Positions 7,667-15,533 of a DNA stretch of 22,005 nt are shown one piece after another. The notes beneath the pieces were generated by a model that did no database searches, was not told the DNA's origin, and saw only the letters and a list, made by a program, of their open reading frames with translations. Every line of letters starts with the position of its first letter. Position 1 is the first letter of the stretch. A program made the translations under genes and the position numbers. The stretch comes from a bacterium (lineage in GTDB: Bacteria > Margulisbacteria > Marinamargulisbacteria > SXXA01), in the NCBI GenBank assembly GCA_947502965.1, contig CANNCG010000008.1:1-22005 (forward strand), read 5' to 3'.

Positions 7667-8164
7667 TTAAATAAACTGCGCTGTTTCCAAAACAGGATTG
7701 ACCAACAACGGCGATACCCCTGACTTTCCTATGACGAATACATCAAACACCCGAGATTGAAGCGCCTCATTACCAAGTCCTCCGGTTGGAAGAACAATCC
7801 CCCAGGTCACACGGGACGTCATGGCTACCTCCCGGTCTGCGAGGCGCAGTTTTGGGGCAGGGTCAGGCTGACGGGGAATAAGATCAATCCAAAACAAGGC
7901 AAGCCCATCCGACAGCGTGACAACAGGTGGCACATTCCACCCTATTTGCTCTTTGTTTGGATTGACAATATCAAAACGAGTCGCCAAAAGCGGGGTAAGA
8001 AAGTCCGCAGAAAGCGCGGGGTAAGCAGCTGCGGTAAACACCAAATGCCGACACCGAAACAAATTTTTAGGAGCCGCATCTCCAAACGCTGTTTTCAAAG
8101 ACGCCAACGCAGAAATGGCATGAAGATCTGGTTGCTTTAGCGACACAAAGGCATGAACCGACAT
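7667..8164 (-). CDS. Uncharacterised protein coupled to purQ, possibly PurS-like
   Basis: 165-residue cytoplasmic protein with no signal peptide or membrane segment. The ATG directly follows the purQ stop codon, so the two are translationally coupled. The N-terminus VHAFVSLKQPDLHAISAL followed by LLATRFDIVN, and the C-terminal LLVNPVLETAQFI, recall the strand, helix and LLANPVIEDYEI pattern of PurS, the small subunit of formylglycinamidine synthase. It is about twice PurS length, like the PurS-dimer-like N-terminal domain of large PurL. The PurS reading is inference from faint similarity plus neighbourhood. I cannot exclude an unrelated family. Confidence 0.4.
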   Translation of the reverse strand: MSVHAFVSLKQPDLHAISALASLKTAFGDAAPKNLFRCRHLVFTAAAYPALSADFLTPLLATRFDIVNPNKEQIGWNVPPVVTLSDGLALFWIDLIPRQPDPAPKLRLADREVAMTSRVTWGIVLPTGGLGNEALQSRVFDVFVIGKSGVSPLLVNPVLETAQFI

Positions 8165-8980
8165 TTAGTGATCTCCCTGACGATGGCAATACGTCACCAT
8201 GTTTTGAAATAAAACGGCCCAAGGGCCAGGTGTTTCTATCAGGGCATTGGGAAATTGCTGTTTATGATCCGCCCAAACACTGTCGATAAACGTTGGGATT
8301 TGTTTCAAAAAATTGGCCCGCTCTGGATGTGGCATCATGGCCAAAACATTGCCATCGAGATTGCCCAAACCCGCCAAGTTTGCATAGGCCCCATTGGGGT
8401 TTATAGGAAAATGCGGGGTCACTTCGCCCGCTGAATCACAGTAGACGAGGCTCCCCAATGTTGGCAAAGCCGCAATTGCACGATCGGTCAAAACAAAGCG
8501 CCCCTCACCATGATTAATCGGGATAGGCAAAACATGGTCCTCGAGTCCTTTCAAAAAGAGATTATTCGAAGGTTGCACACGCACATAAACCCAGTCACAA
8601 ATAAAGCCAATAGGCTGTCCCTCACGGGTATTATGTGCCATCCCCACTTCTATATTTCCGGCCTCTCCCATAGGAATCAAACCTGCTTCTGCCAACACCT
8701 GACACCCGTTGCAAATGCCCAACACCGGTTTACCAGCCGCTGCCATTTCGCGAACACCTTGCATAATGGGTAATTGGGCCGCAATAGCACCTGCACGCAC
8801 ACGGTCTTGGAATGAAAAACCACCCGCAATCACCACGCCATCATACCGCACCAACTCCTCAGAAGAGAGTTGCCAAGACACAATATCCGCAGATGCCTCG
8901 GCAGAGATGAGGGCCCGCTGGGTCTCATACTCACAATTTGTACCAGGAAACTGAATAACCGCTATGCGTACTACGCCCAC
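8165..8980 (-). CDS. purQ: Phosphoribosylformylglycinamidine synthase glutaminase subunit
   Basis: Class I glutamine amidotransferase that feeds ammonia to PurL for step four of purine synthesis. Motifs include VIQFPGTNCE at the N-terminus, AGGFSFQDRVRAG, the nucleophile Cys90 in GICNGCQVL, and the His/Glu of MMPHPERA near the C-terminus. At 271 residues it is longer than the roughly 227-residue Bacillus form. The start is a GTG at 8980 that overlaps the end of the upstream flavoprotein gene by 10 bases. The upstream spacing has only a weak GGGTG ribosome-binding site, so coupling is likely. purL is not in the window. Confidence 0.93.
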   Translation of the reverse strand: MGVVRIAVIQFPGTNCEYETQRALISAEASADIVSWQLSSEELVRYDGVVIAGGFSFQDRVRAGAIAAQLPIMQGVREMAAAGKPVLGICNGCQVLAEAGLIPMGEAGNIEVGMAHNTREGQPIGFICDWVYVRVQPSNNLFLKGLEDHVLPIPINHGEGRFVLTDRAIAALPTLGSLVYCDSAGEVTPHFPINPNGAYANLAGLGNLDGNVLAMMPHPERANFLKQIPTFIDSVWADHKQQFPNALIETPGPWAVLFQNMVTYCHRQGDH

Positions 8981-9963
8981 GAGTTAGCACCCTTTCTGGC
9001 CAAATCACGTTCGACATTTACGGCCGCCACCATACCATCTGAAATGGCTGTGGCAATTTGACGTATTTGCTTGGAGCGAATGTCGCCCACGGCATATACC
9101 CCACGAATATTGGAACGCATGTATTCATCCGTGATCACAAAGCCTTTTTCATCGGTACGTAGGCCTGGCAGTGCAAAGTCTTTGGGGGGAATACGTCCAA
9201 CATACAAAAAGACGCCTTTGACATCCAGCCAAGTGTGTTGCCCCGTCATGCGGTTCACAACCTTGATCTTCTCCACCTTATCAATCCCAAAAACCTCTTC
9301 CAAACTAGAATCCCAAATACACTGAATTTTGGGATTGTTGAGAATTTTTTCTTTGAGTGTCTTAACCGCTTTAACCGTATCGGAATGGTGGATCAGATAC
9401 AAATGCTTCACAAACCCAGAAAGATAGTCTGCCGCATAACAGGCACAGTTCCCCCCCCCAATAACCGCAACTTCCTTATCCGCATAGAAAGCAGCATCGC
9501 CCTGCGCATAATAGGAGATTCCACGGCCTAAAAAGGTTGTTTCAAAAGGCTTGTCTAATTTTTTTGGTTCCAGCCCATTGGCCAAAATAACCGCTTTTGC
9601 ATAATAAATATGTCCTGAATTCGTATGCAGGGCCTTCGGTGCCTCGCTGTTTTCCGCTACGATTTGTTCGACTATCTCAAAGGACACATAGCACTCATGT
9701 CCCATGACCTGTTTTTCAATCGTACGGGCCAAGGTTTCGCCCAAAACCCCGTCTTGAAAGCCAAGTAAATTTTCTACATGATAGGACATCCCAGCCTGCC
9801 CCCCCATCACTGCGCGTTCTAAAACCAATGTTTTGAGCTGTGCACGCGCCGCACAGATGGCGGCAGAACTACCTGCAGGCCCAGCACCTACAATAATAAG
9901 ATCAAAATGCTCCAAATGTTTGGGCTTTAAACGAACAGGTTCTAAAGCAGTTTCAAAATACAC
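8971..9963 (-). CDS. Thioredoxin-reductase-like flavoprotein without the CxxC centre
   Basis: 330-residue two-dinucleotide-domain flavoprotein of the low-molecular-weight thioredoxin reductase fold. FAD is bound by GAGPAG (26-31) and by GVYAVGDIRSKQIRQIATA near the C-terminus. The NAD(P) domain has VAVIGGGNCA near 165-174. The redox CATC of thioredoxin reductases is replaced by YAQG in SYYAQGDAAFY (about 150-160). The HRRDxFRA motif that holds the NADPH 2'-phosphate reads HHSDTVKA. It should therefore not reduce thioredoxin in the classical way and may prefer NADH. A ferredoxin-NAD(P) reductase or another oxidoreductase role is possible. The start is a GTG with GAGGAG 7 bases upstream. It follows lptA after 23 bases. 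Confidence 0.85.
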   Translation of the reverse strand: MYFETALEPVRLKPKHLEHFDLIIVGAGPAGSSAAICAARAQLKTLVLERAVMGGQAGMSYHVENLLGFQDGVLGETLARTIEKQVMGHECYVSFEIVEQIVAENSEAPKALHTNSGHIYYAKAVILANGLEPKKLDKPFETTFLGRGISYYAQGDAAFYADKEVAVIGGGNCACYAADYLSGFVKHLYLIHHSDTVKAVKTLKEKILNNPKIQCIWDSSLEEVFGIDKVEKIKVVNRMTGQHTWLDVKGVFLYVGRIPPKDFALPGLRTDEKGFVITDEYMRSNIRGVYAVGDIRSKQIRQIATAISDGMVAAVNVERDLARKGANSWA

Positions 9964-9986
9964 AAAAGATCTCCTCTAAATTATCG

Positions 9987-10535
9987 TTATTGAAATCTGT
10001 CTACAGACAGCAGAATACGTGCTTTACCCGACGTTGTAACCTTCCCTGTTTTTGAATCAAAGACCATCTTGTCACCGGTCAATTGGTCTGCACCTTGACG
10101 CACAATAGGATTCACCCAAAACACCAAGGTCTGATTTCCCATATCATAAGACCCTTTCTCAGCTTGACCTTCGATATCTTTATAATAGAAACATACATTG
10201 CCATTCAGAAGAATACGTTTGCTCAAGCCATCCGCCACGGCCTGTGTCGAAGTCAATCGAAGTGCACCACGATGAACCTCTACGCCACGGGTAAATTCTA
10301 TACGCTGATTACCTTGATCATAGAGCCCGTAAGGTCCTGTCAGGCGAATATCCTCCTGAACCGCCTCAACATTACCCGATGTAATCAGGATATTACGTTT
10401 ACTATCCAGCTCAAAAGTATCTGCACGTATCTCCAAAGACGCCCGTTGCGGCGCAGCAAAAAGGAAGGAAGACATGCCCCATTCCCCCAAAAGAATAGCG
10501 CAAAGCAAGAAAAATCGTGGTAATAAAATAGTCAT
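9987..10535 (-). CDS. lptA: LPS transport periplasmic protein LptA/OstA-like
   Basis: Periplasmic LPS-bridge protein that links LptC to the outer membrane. A signal peptide (about residues 1-28, ending LFAAP) is followed by an OstA-type beta-jellyroll with repeating pieces: LEIRADTFELDSKRN, ILITSGNVEAVQ, RIEFTRGVEVHRG, RILLNGNVCFYYKD, and a final TGDKMVFDSKTGKVTTSG. The length of 182 residues is typical. It appears to be the first gene of the long minus-strand run. A weak promoter (TTGATT, then TGTAAA after 19 bases) may lie upstream. lptB is not seen, and lptC is about 3.8 kb further along the same strand. Confidence 0.83.
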   Translation of the reverse strand: MTILLPRFFLLCAILLGEWGMSSFLFAAPQRASLEIRADTFELDSKRNILITSGNVEAVQEDIRLTGPYGLYDQGNQRIEFTRGVEVHRGALRLTSTQAVADGLSKRILLNGNVCFYYKDIEGQAEKGSYDMGNQTLVFWVNPIVRQGADQLTGDKMVFDSKTGKVTTSGKARILLSVDRFQ

Positions 10536-10605
10536 GATTGTATTGGAAACAGAAGTTTACACAGAGAACCAGAGGGTGTAAATCAACAGCCCAAGGAGAA
10601 CCCAA

Positions 10606-11871
10606 ATGACATTATTGCATAGCCTCTTGATTTGTCTCTTTATTTTGAGTCCGCTACACGCCACCGTAATCACCCTATATCCAGGTTCAACAACCTATAT
10701 TTGTGAGCAGTATCCCATAGCGAATACAGGGACAAACACAGGGCTAGTCAGCGCCTTACCAGCAGGTATTTCTCCCATAGAAATTTCTGCCACAGGCCTC
10801 ACTAGTGCCAGCTTTTTTCCAGAATCTCAAGTCAGCGATTTTCTTGCCGCCCGCATTGGCAGATCCGTACAGTTGGAAAAATCTGGGCTTAATGAAGGCC
10901 CTTATATTTTTAAAGGCCTATTTGACAGCAGCTATATTCTCCAAAAAAAAGACGAAATACGCTTTGTTCCCAAAGATACCCCCCTAATATTTGAGAAAGC
11001 CGATCTCCCACAGAACAGCAGTCTACTCTTGTCTTTTTCAAAAAAGCCTGCGAGTACCGTGACGCTTGGCTACTTTATGCCAAATGTGACATCAGAAGTC
11101 AGGTATCTATTGTCCCATGAACCCAAAACAACAAAAGCAACGCTCAACGCAGAAATTTGGATTCAGAATCTATCCGAGCGTACATTTTCCGACAGTAGCA
11201 TCACCGTCAAGGTCGGAAATGCACCCCAAGCGGAAGTTCGTCATCCCATGGTAAAGGGCGTACGCGCCGCCGATATGCGCCTCACCACCGAACAGGTATT
11301 GGGAGAAGGCGAAATTATCTACGAACTCACGACCCCAACCACCTTGTTCCCGCAAACAAAAACACGTTTGCCGCTCATCCCAGAAACACCCATCGCGATT
11401 ACCACACTCTACAACTTGGACCTGAGTGGCGTACAAGAAAATTTCACACCCCTTAGACGTGTGCTTCGGTTTAGAAACACCACCGGCAAAGCGTTGGCCA
11501 ATGGACAACTCTATTATTTCACAAAGGGTGTTTTACAGCAGATTGGCAAGCTCCCAGTGACATTGCCCGATCAACTATCGGAGATTGACAATGGCAGTGC
11601 GTTTGCACTCTTAGGCAAGAAGCTTAGCGGTCCTTTGTCAGAAAACAAAGAATATACGGGCAAAAAAAAGCCCACCCAACATACGATTACGCTTCGCAAC
11701 GATGGGAGTAGTATCGTAGAAATTGAAGTTCGCGATTATATCCCAAGCAATCAGACCATTCTGCATGCCAGTCATGGGTATACACGGATTTCTAGCTATC
11801 AAATTTTGTTCAAACTCACCCTCGACATGGGTAAAGAAACAATGATTACGTATATTACAAGAGAGGATTAA
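10606..11871 (+). CDS. Secreted DUF4139-like protein
   Basis: 421-residue exported protein with a signal peptide (about 1-20, ending SPLHA). The layout matches the DUF4139 family. The N-terminal half reads VITLYPGSTTYICEQYPI then ALPAGISPIEIS. A middle segment YFMPNVTSEVRYLL with WIQNLSERTFSDSSITV corresponds to the conserved Y-L-L and N-sG-f-na-v block. A C-terminal immunoglobulin-like portion reads HTITLRNDGSSIVEIEVRDYIPSN. The biochemical role of the family is unknown. AAGGAG lies 7 bases before the ATG. It is transcribed away from lptA and towards metF, as a single gene. Confidence 0.65.
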   Translation: MTLLHSLLICLFILSPLHATVITLYPGSTTYICEQYPIANTGTNTGLVSALPAGISPIEISATGLTSASFFPESQVSDFLAARIGRSVQLEKSGLNEGPYIFKGLFDSSYILQKKDEIRFVPKDTPLIFEKADLPQNSSLLLSFSKKPASTVTLGYFMPNVTSEVRYLLSHEPKTTKATLNAEIWIQNLSERTFSDSSITVKVGNAPQAEVRHPMVKGVRAADMRLTTEQVLGEGEIIYELTTPTTLFPQTKTRLPLIPETPIAITTLYNLDLSGVQENFTPLRRVLRFRNTTGKALANGQLYYFTKGVLQQIGKLPVTLPDQLSEIDNGSAFALLGKKLSGPLSENKEYTGKKKPTQHTITLRNDGSSIVEIEVRDYIPSNQTILHASHGYTRISSYQILFKLTLDMGKETMITYITRED

Positions 11872-11903
11872 CATACCCCAGTTAATGGCTAGGCTAGGAT
11901 AAA

Positions 11904-11942
11904 AAGGTACCCCCCCTCTGTCGGGAGAGGGGGGGGTACCTT
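11904..11942. terminator. Bidirectional GC-rich terminator between DUF4139 gene and metF
   Basis: AAGGTACCCCCCCTCT (11904-11919) pairs with AGAGGGGGGGGTACCTT (11926-11942) around a short loop, with one bulged G. On the minus strand the stem is followed by TTTTT (11905-11901), a good end for metF. On the plus strand the T tail is only two bases, so it is a weaker end for the DUF4139 gene. It also contains two KpnI-type GGTACC sites at the stem base. Confidence 0.75.
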
Positions 11943-11958
11943 AAGAACCACGCCCCTT

Positions 11959-12705
11959 TTAAGACGGCACTGTTCCCAACGCATTCAAATACGCATGGAC
12001 AGGGACCTTGATCGGCATTAAATAGACGTGCTGCTTGTATCTGGCGGCCAATGCCATGAGATCCTTTGCCAAAGCCGCATTGTCCTCCAGCGTCAAAGAA
12101 AACGTTGGAGGAAACACCACATGGTTCGTGGTCATCCAATAGCGCACAGAATTGTCCGTGATCACCGGCGCTATCCCGAAAAAAACAGTGGTATCGGCCA
12201 ATTGCTCCAAATAAATTTCGGCCAATCTGGGATCGAAAAATGGCTGGGTAAAAAAACCATCCGCGCCCGCCGCTCGTTTGCGTTTGCAGTAGGTCAGTTC
12301 TTCGCGTATGGATTGCCGATAGGGATCCAATGCTGCATATACCATCAGCCCTGGATAAGCCGCCTTAATCGCTGAAATAAGCGCCTCAGACGATACAGAA
12401 AAACAAACCGCAGATGGGTTTTGGGGCGCATCCCCTGAGACAATCAAAACAGCAGAAACACCCGCATCGCTGAGACGGCCAATCATCTGTAGGGCGGTAG
12501 GAAGGTCGCGATCCATCGCTCGGATATGCGGGATCGCCGAAATACCCGCCCGTGCTACTCGCTCTGCGGCCTCTACGCTGCGCACAGAGAGACGCATAAT
12601 ATCTGGAATATTCACCCCAGATAAAAAAGAGTAGGTCGCCAAAGTATCCGCAACCATGCCTGTCCACTCAGGCCCCGCGCCCGGCACCAGTTCTAAATAC
12701 ACCAT
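11959..12705 (-). CDS. metF: Methylenetetrahydrofolate reductase-family protein
   Basis: Flavoenzyme of the MTHFR barrel family, which reduces 5,10-methylene- to 5-methyl-tetrahydrofolate for methionine synthesis. VYLELVPG at the start holds the likely acid Glu of the family's SFEFFPP strand. SGVNIPDIMR, IPHIRAMDRD, VLIVSGDAP (FAD-binding GD) and GADGFFTQPFFD follow the family order. It is short (248 residues from the ATG at 12705) and divergent. An in-frame TTG at 12744 would add 13 residues with no family match; neither start has a clear ribosome-binding site. The gene is divergent from the ferredoxin gene. A corrinoid-pathway or other MTHFR-like role is possible. Confidence 0.72.
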   Translation of the reverse strand: MVYLELVPGAGPEWTGMVADTLATYSFLSGVNIPDIMRLSVRSVEAAERVARAGISAIPHIRAMDRDLPTALQMIGRLSDAGVSAVLIVSGDAPQNPSAVCFSVSSEALISAIKAAYPGLMVYAALDPYRQSIREELTYCKRKRAAGADGFFTQPFFDPRLAEIYLEQLADTTVFFGIAPVITDNSVRYWMTTNHVVFPPTFSLTLEDNAALAKDLMALAARYKQHVYLMPIKVPVHAYLNALGTVPS

Positions 12706-12752
12706 GATCGGGTTACTATCACATGTGCGACTAGGGATGGGCAAGCACTGTA

Positions 12753-12782
12753 TTGACGTGTTTTTGCCATTCTTCCTATACT
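12753..12782 (+). promoter_or_regulatory. Sigma-70-type promoter of the ferredoxin gene
   Basis: TTGACG (12753-12758) and TATACT (12777-12782) are separated by 18 bases, each one mismatch from consensus. Transcription would start near 12789, giving a leader of about 60 bases before the ATG at 12851. The promoter lies just upstream of the metF start on the opposite strand. Confidence 0.7.
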
Positions 12783-12850
12783 GGGAAGACTTGTACTTTT
12801 AACGAGATACTCACTACCCACACCCTCATGCACTAATTAAGGAAAAAACC

Positions 12851-13105
12851 ATGGCAAAATTATATGTAAATGACCAAGAAGTAGATATTGAAAACGGCGA
12901 AAAAATCGTCGATGCAATCGAAGAACTCGGGGTTCCCATCGGCTGTAGCAACGGTGTCTGCGGCACCTGCGAAGTAGAAGTCACAGAAGGCATGCACAAC
13001 CTTTCTGAACTCAATGAAGAAGAAAAAGACCTTGGCATGGAAGGCAACAAACGCTTGGGGTGCCAATGCACGATCCAAGGCGGCGTGGTCAAACTCACAT
13101 TCTAA
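12851..13105 (+). CDS. Plant-type [2Fe-2S] ferredoxin
   Basis: 84-residue acidic electron carrier. The cluster ligands are Cys32, Cys37 and Cys40 in GCSNGVCGTC and Cys71 in RLGCQC, the CX4CX2C plus distal Cys pattern of plant/adrenodoxin-fold ferredoxins. An extra Cys73 is present. The ribosome-binding site AAGGAA lies a few bases before the ATG. The partner enzyme is unknown. The thioredoxin-reductase-like flavoprotein at 8971-9963, which has lost its disulfide centre, is a candidate reductase, though that is inference. It lies 81 bases upstream of fabI with only a modest hairpin between, so the two may be co-transcribed. Confidence 0.93.
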   Translation: MAKLYVNDQEVDIENGEKIVDAIEELGVPIGCSNGVCGTCEVEVTEGMHNLSELNEEEKDLGMEGNKRLGCQCTIQGGVVKLTF

Positions 13106-13125
13106 AACTGGCTGCTGCCAAAATG

Positions 13126-13147
13126 GCCCGGAAAGCAATCTCCGGGC
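13126..13147 (+). terminator. Hairpin between ferredoxin gene and fabI, weak terminator or attenuator
   Basis: GCCCGGA (13126-13132) pairs with TCCGGGC (13141-13147) around an 8-base loop. The following bases (TTCTTCGTCTCT) are pyrimidine-rich but not a clean T run. It may reduce rather than stop read-through into fabI. Confidence 0.4.
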
Positions 13148-13186
13148 TTCTTCGTCTCTAAAGACGCTAAAACGGAGGCTCTCGGT

Positions 13187-13996
13187 ATGGCACAATTAAT
13201 GGCAGGAAAAAAAGGTATTATCTTCGGCGTCAGCAATAAGCGCGGGATCGCCTATGGCATCGCCAAGAAACTCTTCGAGGAAGGCGCTGAAATTGCATTC
13301 ACCTATGCAGGCGAAGTCATGAAAGACCGCGTCACCCCTATTGCGGAAGAAATGGGTAGCCGGCTCATCATGCCCTGTGATGTCGTCAACGAAAACGAAA
13401 TCACCGCGGTCTTCGAAGAATACAAAAAAATCTACGGCCAATTAGATTTTGTGGTTCATGCCGTTGCTTTTGCCAATAAAGACGATTTAAACGGGGATTT
13501 CTCCAATGTCAACTTGGAAGGATGGAATTTGGCCCTTGGGGTGAGTGCGTATTCCCTGGTTGCCATTTCCAGAATTGCGAAGCCATTGATGACCAATGGC
13601 GGATCTATCGTGACACTGAGCTATCTTGGTGGCGAACGGTCTATCCCCCACTACAATATTATGGGCGTCGCAAAAGCGGCGCTTGAGTGTTCCGTCAAAT
13701 ATTTGGCTGCTGAATTTGGCTCCCTTGGCATTCGCGTGAACGCCATCTCCGCCGGTCCGGTGAAAACATTGGCCGCCAAAGGCATCAACGGGTTTGACCA
13801 ACTCCTCAAGATCAACGCCATGCGCGCACCCCTACAGCGCAACATCACCATCGATGAAGTCGGCGGCGCTGGGGTGTATCTCTTGTCAGACCTTGGCAGC
13901 GGTGTGACCGGTGAGATTCATCACGTGGATGGTGGGTATCATAGTATCGCAGGGTGTTATGCGGATAAGTTGATTTTGGCGAATGGGGAGAAATAA
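13187..13996 (+). CDS. fabI: Enoyl-[acyl-carrier-protein] reductase (NADH), FabI type
   Basis: Reduces enoyl-ACP in the last step of each fatty-acid elongation cycle; it is the target class of triclosan-like inhibitors. The short-chain dehydrogenase fold shows the nucleotide loop GVSNKRGIAYGIA near residue 14, then LSYLGGERSIPHYNIMGVAK, in which Tyr156 and Lys163 form the Y-X6-K pair at the same numbering as E. coli FabI. RVNAISAGPVKTLAAKGI and a GEIHHVDGGYH C-terminus follow. The start is chosen by GGAGG 8 bases upstream of the ATG. A second ATG four codons in is less likely. Transcription stops at the strong hairpin at 14034. Confidence 0.97.
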   Translation: MAQLMAGKKGIIFGVSNKRGIAYGIAKKLFEEGAEIAFTYAGEVMKDRVTPIAEEMGSRLIMPCDVVNENEITAVFEEYKKIYGQLDFVVHAVAFANKDDLNGDFSNVNLEGWNLALGVSAYSLVAISRIAKPLMTNGGSIVTLSYLGGERSIPHYNIMGVAKAALECSVKYLAAEFGSLGIRVNAISAGPVKTLAAKGINGFDQLLKINAMRAPLQRNITIDEVGGAGVYLLSDLGSGVTGEIHHVDGGYHSIAGCYADKLILANGEK

Positions 13997-14033
13997 CGCC
14001 CTACGCTGTCCCAACAAAAAACCTCAGCTTCCC

Positions 14034-14071
14034 AGCACAAAACCTCAGATTTTCTGAGGTTTTGTGCTTTT
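14034..14071. terminator. Strong terminator between fabI and the flippase gene
   Basis: AGCACAAAACCTCAGA (14034-14049) is perfectly complementary to 14053-14068 around a TTT loop, a 16-bp stem, and ends in four T on the plus strand. The flippase stop codon (14070-14072) abuts it. A second CCTCAG at 14022-14027, preceded by AAAAAA, offers an alternative pairing for the opposite strand, so it may end both convergent genes. Confidence 0.85.
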
Positions 14072-15464
14072 ATAGCTGTGCTTTTAGTTTGAGCAAACCA
14101 CGCCCAAGACCCGCTAGCCTTAGTCCACGTACTTGCAGATAAAATAAAGGCCGCAATTTAGGGAAGAATAAATTCCCCCACACACTAGTAAAAGAATAGG
14201 CAATAAAGGTCGCAACAGCCGCCCCCATGGCGCCATAGTATGGAATTAAGAAAAAATTGAGACCTACGTTTAGAAAAACAGCACTGTAATCACGAATCAA
14301 AGCATAGCGCATCAGTTTTTCGTTTTGTATAAAAACACTGGAAAGAATACCAATAGTTATCCAAACAAAGGAAAAAACGTGGATAAAAAGAACGGGAATA
14401 GCCGCTGCGTATGCCACCCCATACAACCCAGTCACAAGCATAGGCGCAAAAAGAAGAATAATAAAAGAAATCACATACGCCATTAAGGCGCCACCCGAAA
14501 AAAGATACCCCAATTGACGCATATATTTAGACATATCTGTCTTACGTAAAATCGTCAGAGCAGGAAAAACAGAGGTCACAATAATTGCAGGAAGAAAGTA
14601 TAAAATCTCGGATATGCGTGCTGCTGCTGCATAAATGCCAGCTTCATGAGAACCAGACAATGCCAAAATCATTATTTGATCTATTTTTGTATAAATAAAA
14701 ATAGCAAGACAGCTCATAAAAACAGGACAGGATTGAGAAAACAAAAGTCGGGCGAGCTTCCAATCAAATAGCAACCTACCGGCACGACGTTGTTTGTAGT
14801 AAATCGCAGCATACCCCACGATACCAAGAACACTTTCAATACTGATAACAAACACAAACCAAGACACTGGTAAATGGTACAAAACTCCAACAATTTTGAG
14901 GGTAGCCGACAAAAGAAAAGCCCCCAATTCCGACATCACCACATATTTCGAAGCAAGCCGTGATTCAAACCATTGGCGCAATGTCAAAAAAGGGCTAAAT
15001 AACAACCCAGTTCCCAGCCCAATTACAATCCAAATATCTGTCTGAAAAGAAGAAAAAAATGCAACCAGGCTCAATAGAATCAGAGTCAAAAAAGCAAGCA
15101 TTGAACGAAGCCCCACAACAGAACCAATCAACCGTTGCTCATGAGAAGGATACTTTACCAAGTAGCGAAGCAATACTTGATCAAACCCAAGTCCTATCAA
15201 AGTCAAGATCAGACCATAAAAAGCCACCCAGGTATTAAAAAAGCCAAAACCTTCTGGCGACAAATATCTCGCAACCCAAACGCCTACAAACAGCCCCCCA
15301 ACGAGACGAAGAGCCTTGTCTAGTACAAGCCAGATGCTGTTAAAAAAGGCAGCGCGGATTGCAGATCTGTTGGCCAAAAAAGCCAACACTTCAAAAGTAG
15401 AGAACATCTTATCAAGTATAAAGGAGCCGTCTGCATTAAACCATCCAATAGCGCAAAAACACAT
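14070..15464 (-). CDS. Polysaccharide flippase, Wzx/RfbX-like
   Basis: Polytopic membrane protein of up to 464 residues with about 12-14 hydrophobic segments, of the MOP superfamily that flips lipid-linked oligosaccharides across the inner membrane. Typical traits are the N-terminal NSIWLVLDKALRLVGGLFVGVWVARYLSPEGFG, shown here in part, KIDQIMILALSGSHEAGIYAAA in the middle, and paired helices up to YYGAMGAAVATFIAY. The ATG at 15464 has no ribosome-binding site and lies directly after TATAAT (15471-15466). If that is the -10 box, transcription begins past this ATG and the ATG at 15407 (MFSTFEVLAF) is the real start. It is divergent from the methyltransferase gene and serves the glycan made by the neighbouring cluster. 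Confidence 0.87.
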   Translation of the reverse strand: MCFCAIGWFNADGSFILDKMFSTFEVLAFLANRSAIRAAFFNSIWLVLDKALRLVGGLFVGVWVARYLSPEGFGFFNTWVAFYGLILTLIGLGFDQVLLRYLVKYPSHEQRLIGSVVGLRSMLAFLTLILLSLVAFFSSFQTDIWIVIGLGTGLLFSPFLTLRQWFESRLASKYVVMSELGAFLLSATLKIVGVLYHLPVSWFVFVISIESVLGIVGYAAIYYKQRRAGRLLFDWKLARLLFSQSCPVFMSCLAIFIYTKIDQIMILALSGSHEAGIYAAAARISEILYFLPAIIVTSVFPALTILRKTDMSKYMRQLGYLFSGGALMAYVISFIILLFAPMLVTGLYGVAYAAAIPVLFIHVFSFVWITIGILSSVFIQNEKLMRYALIRDYSAVFLNVGLNFFLIPYYGAMGAAVATFIAYSFTSVWGNLFFPKLRPLFYLQVRGLRLAGLGRGLLKLKAQL

Positions 15465-15533
15465 TATTATAGGCTAGAAAGCATTGTTTTTTGCCTTGCT
15501 GTATTTTAAATAAGCAGTGTATCCTGCCTTCTC

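Noticed and set aside
11170..11508. 112-codon minus-strand frame inside the DUF4139 gene
   Set aside because: It is antisense to a gene with a signal peptide and good ribosome-binding site, and has no features of its own.
13106..13186. Riboswitch before fabI
   Set aside because: Only one simple 7-bp hairpin is visible; no conserved riboswitch core could be recognised.
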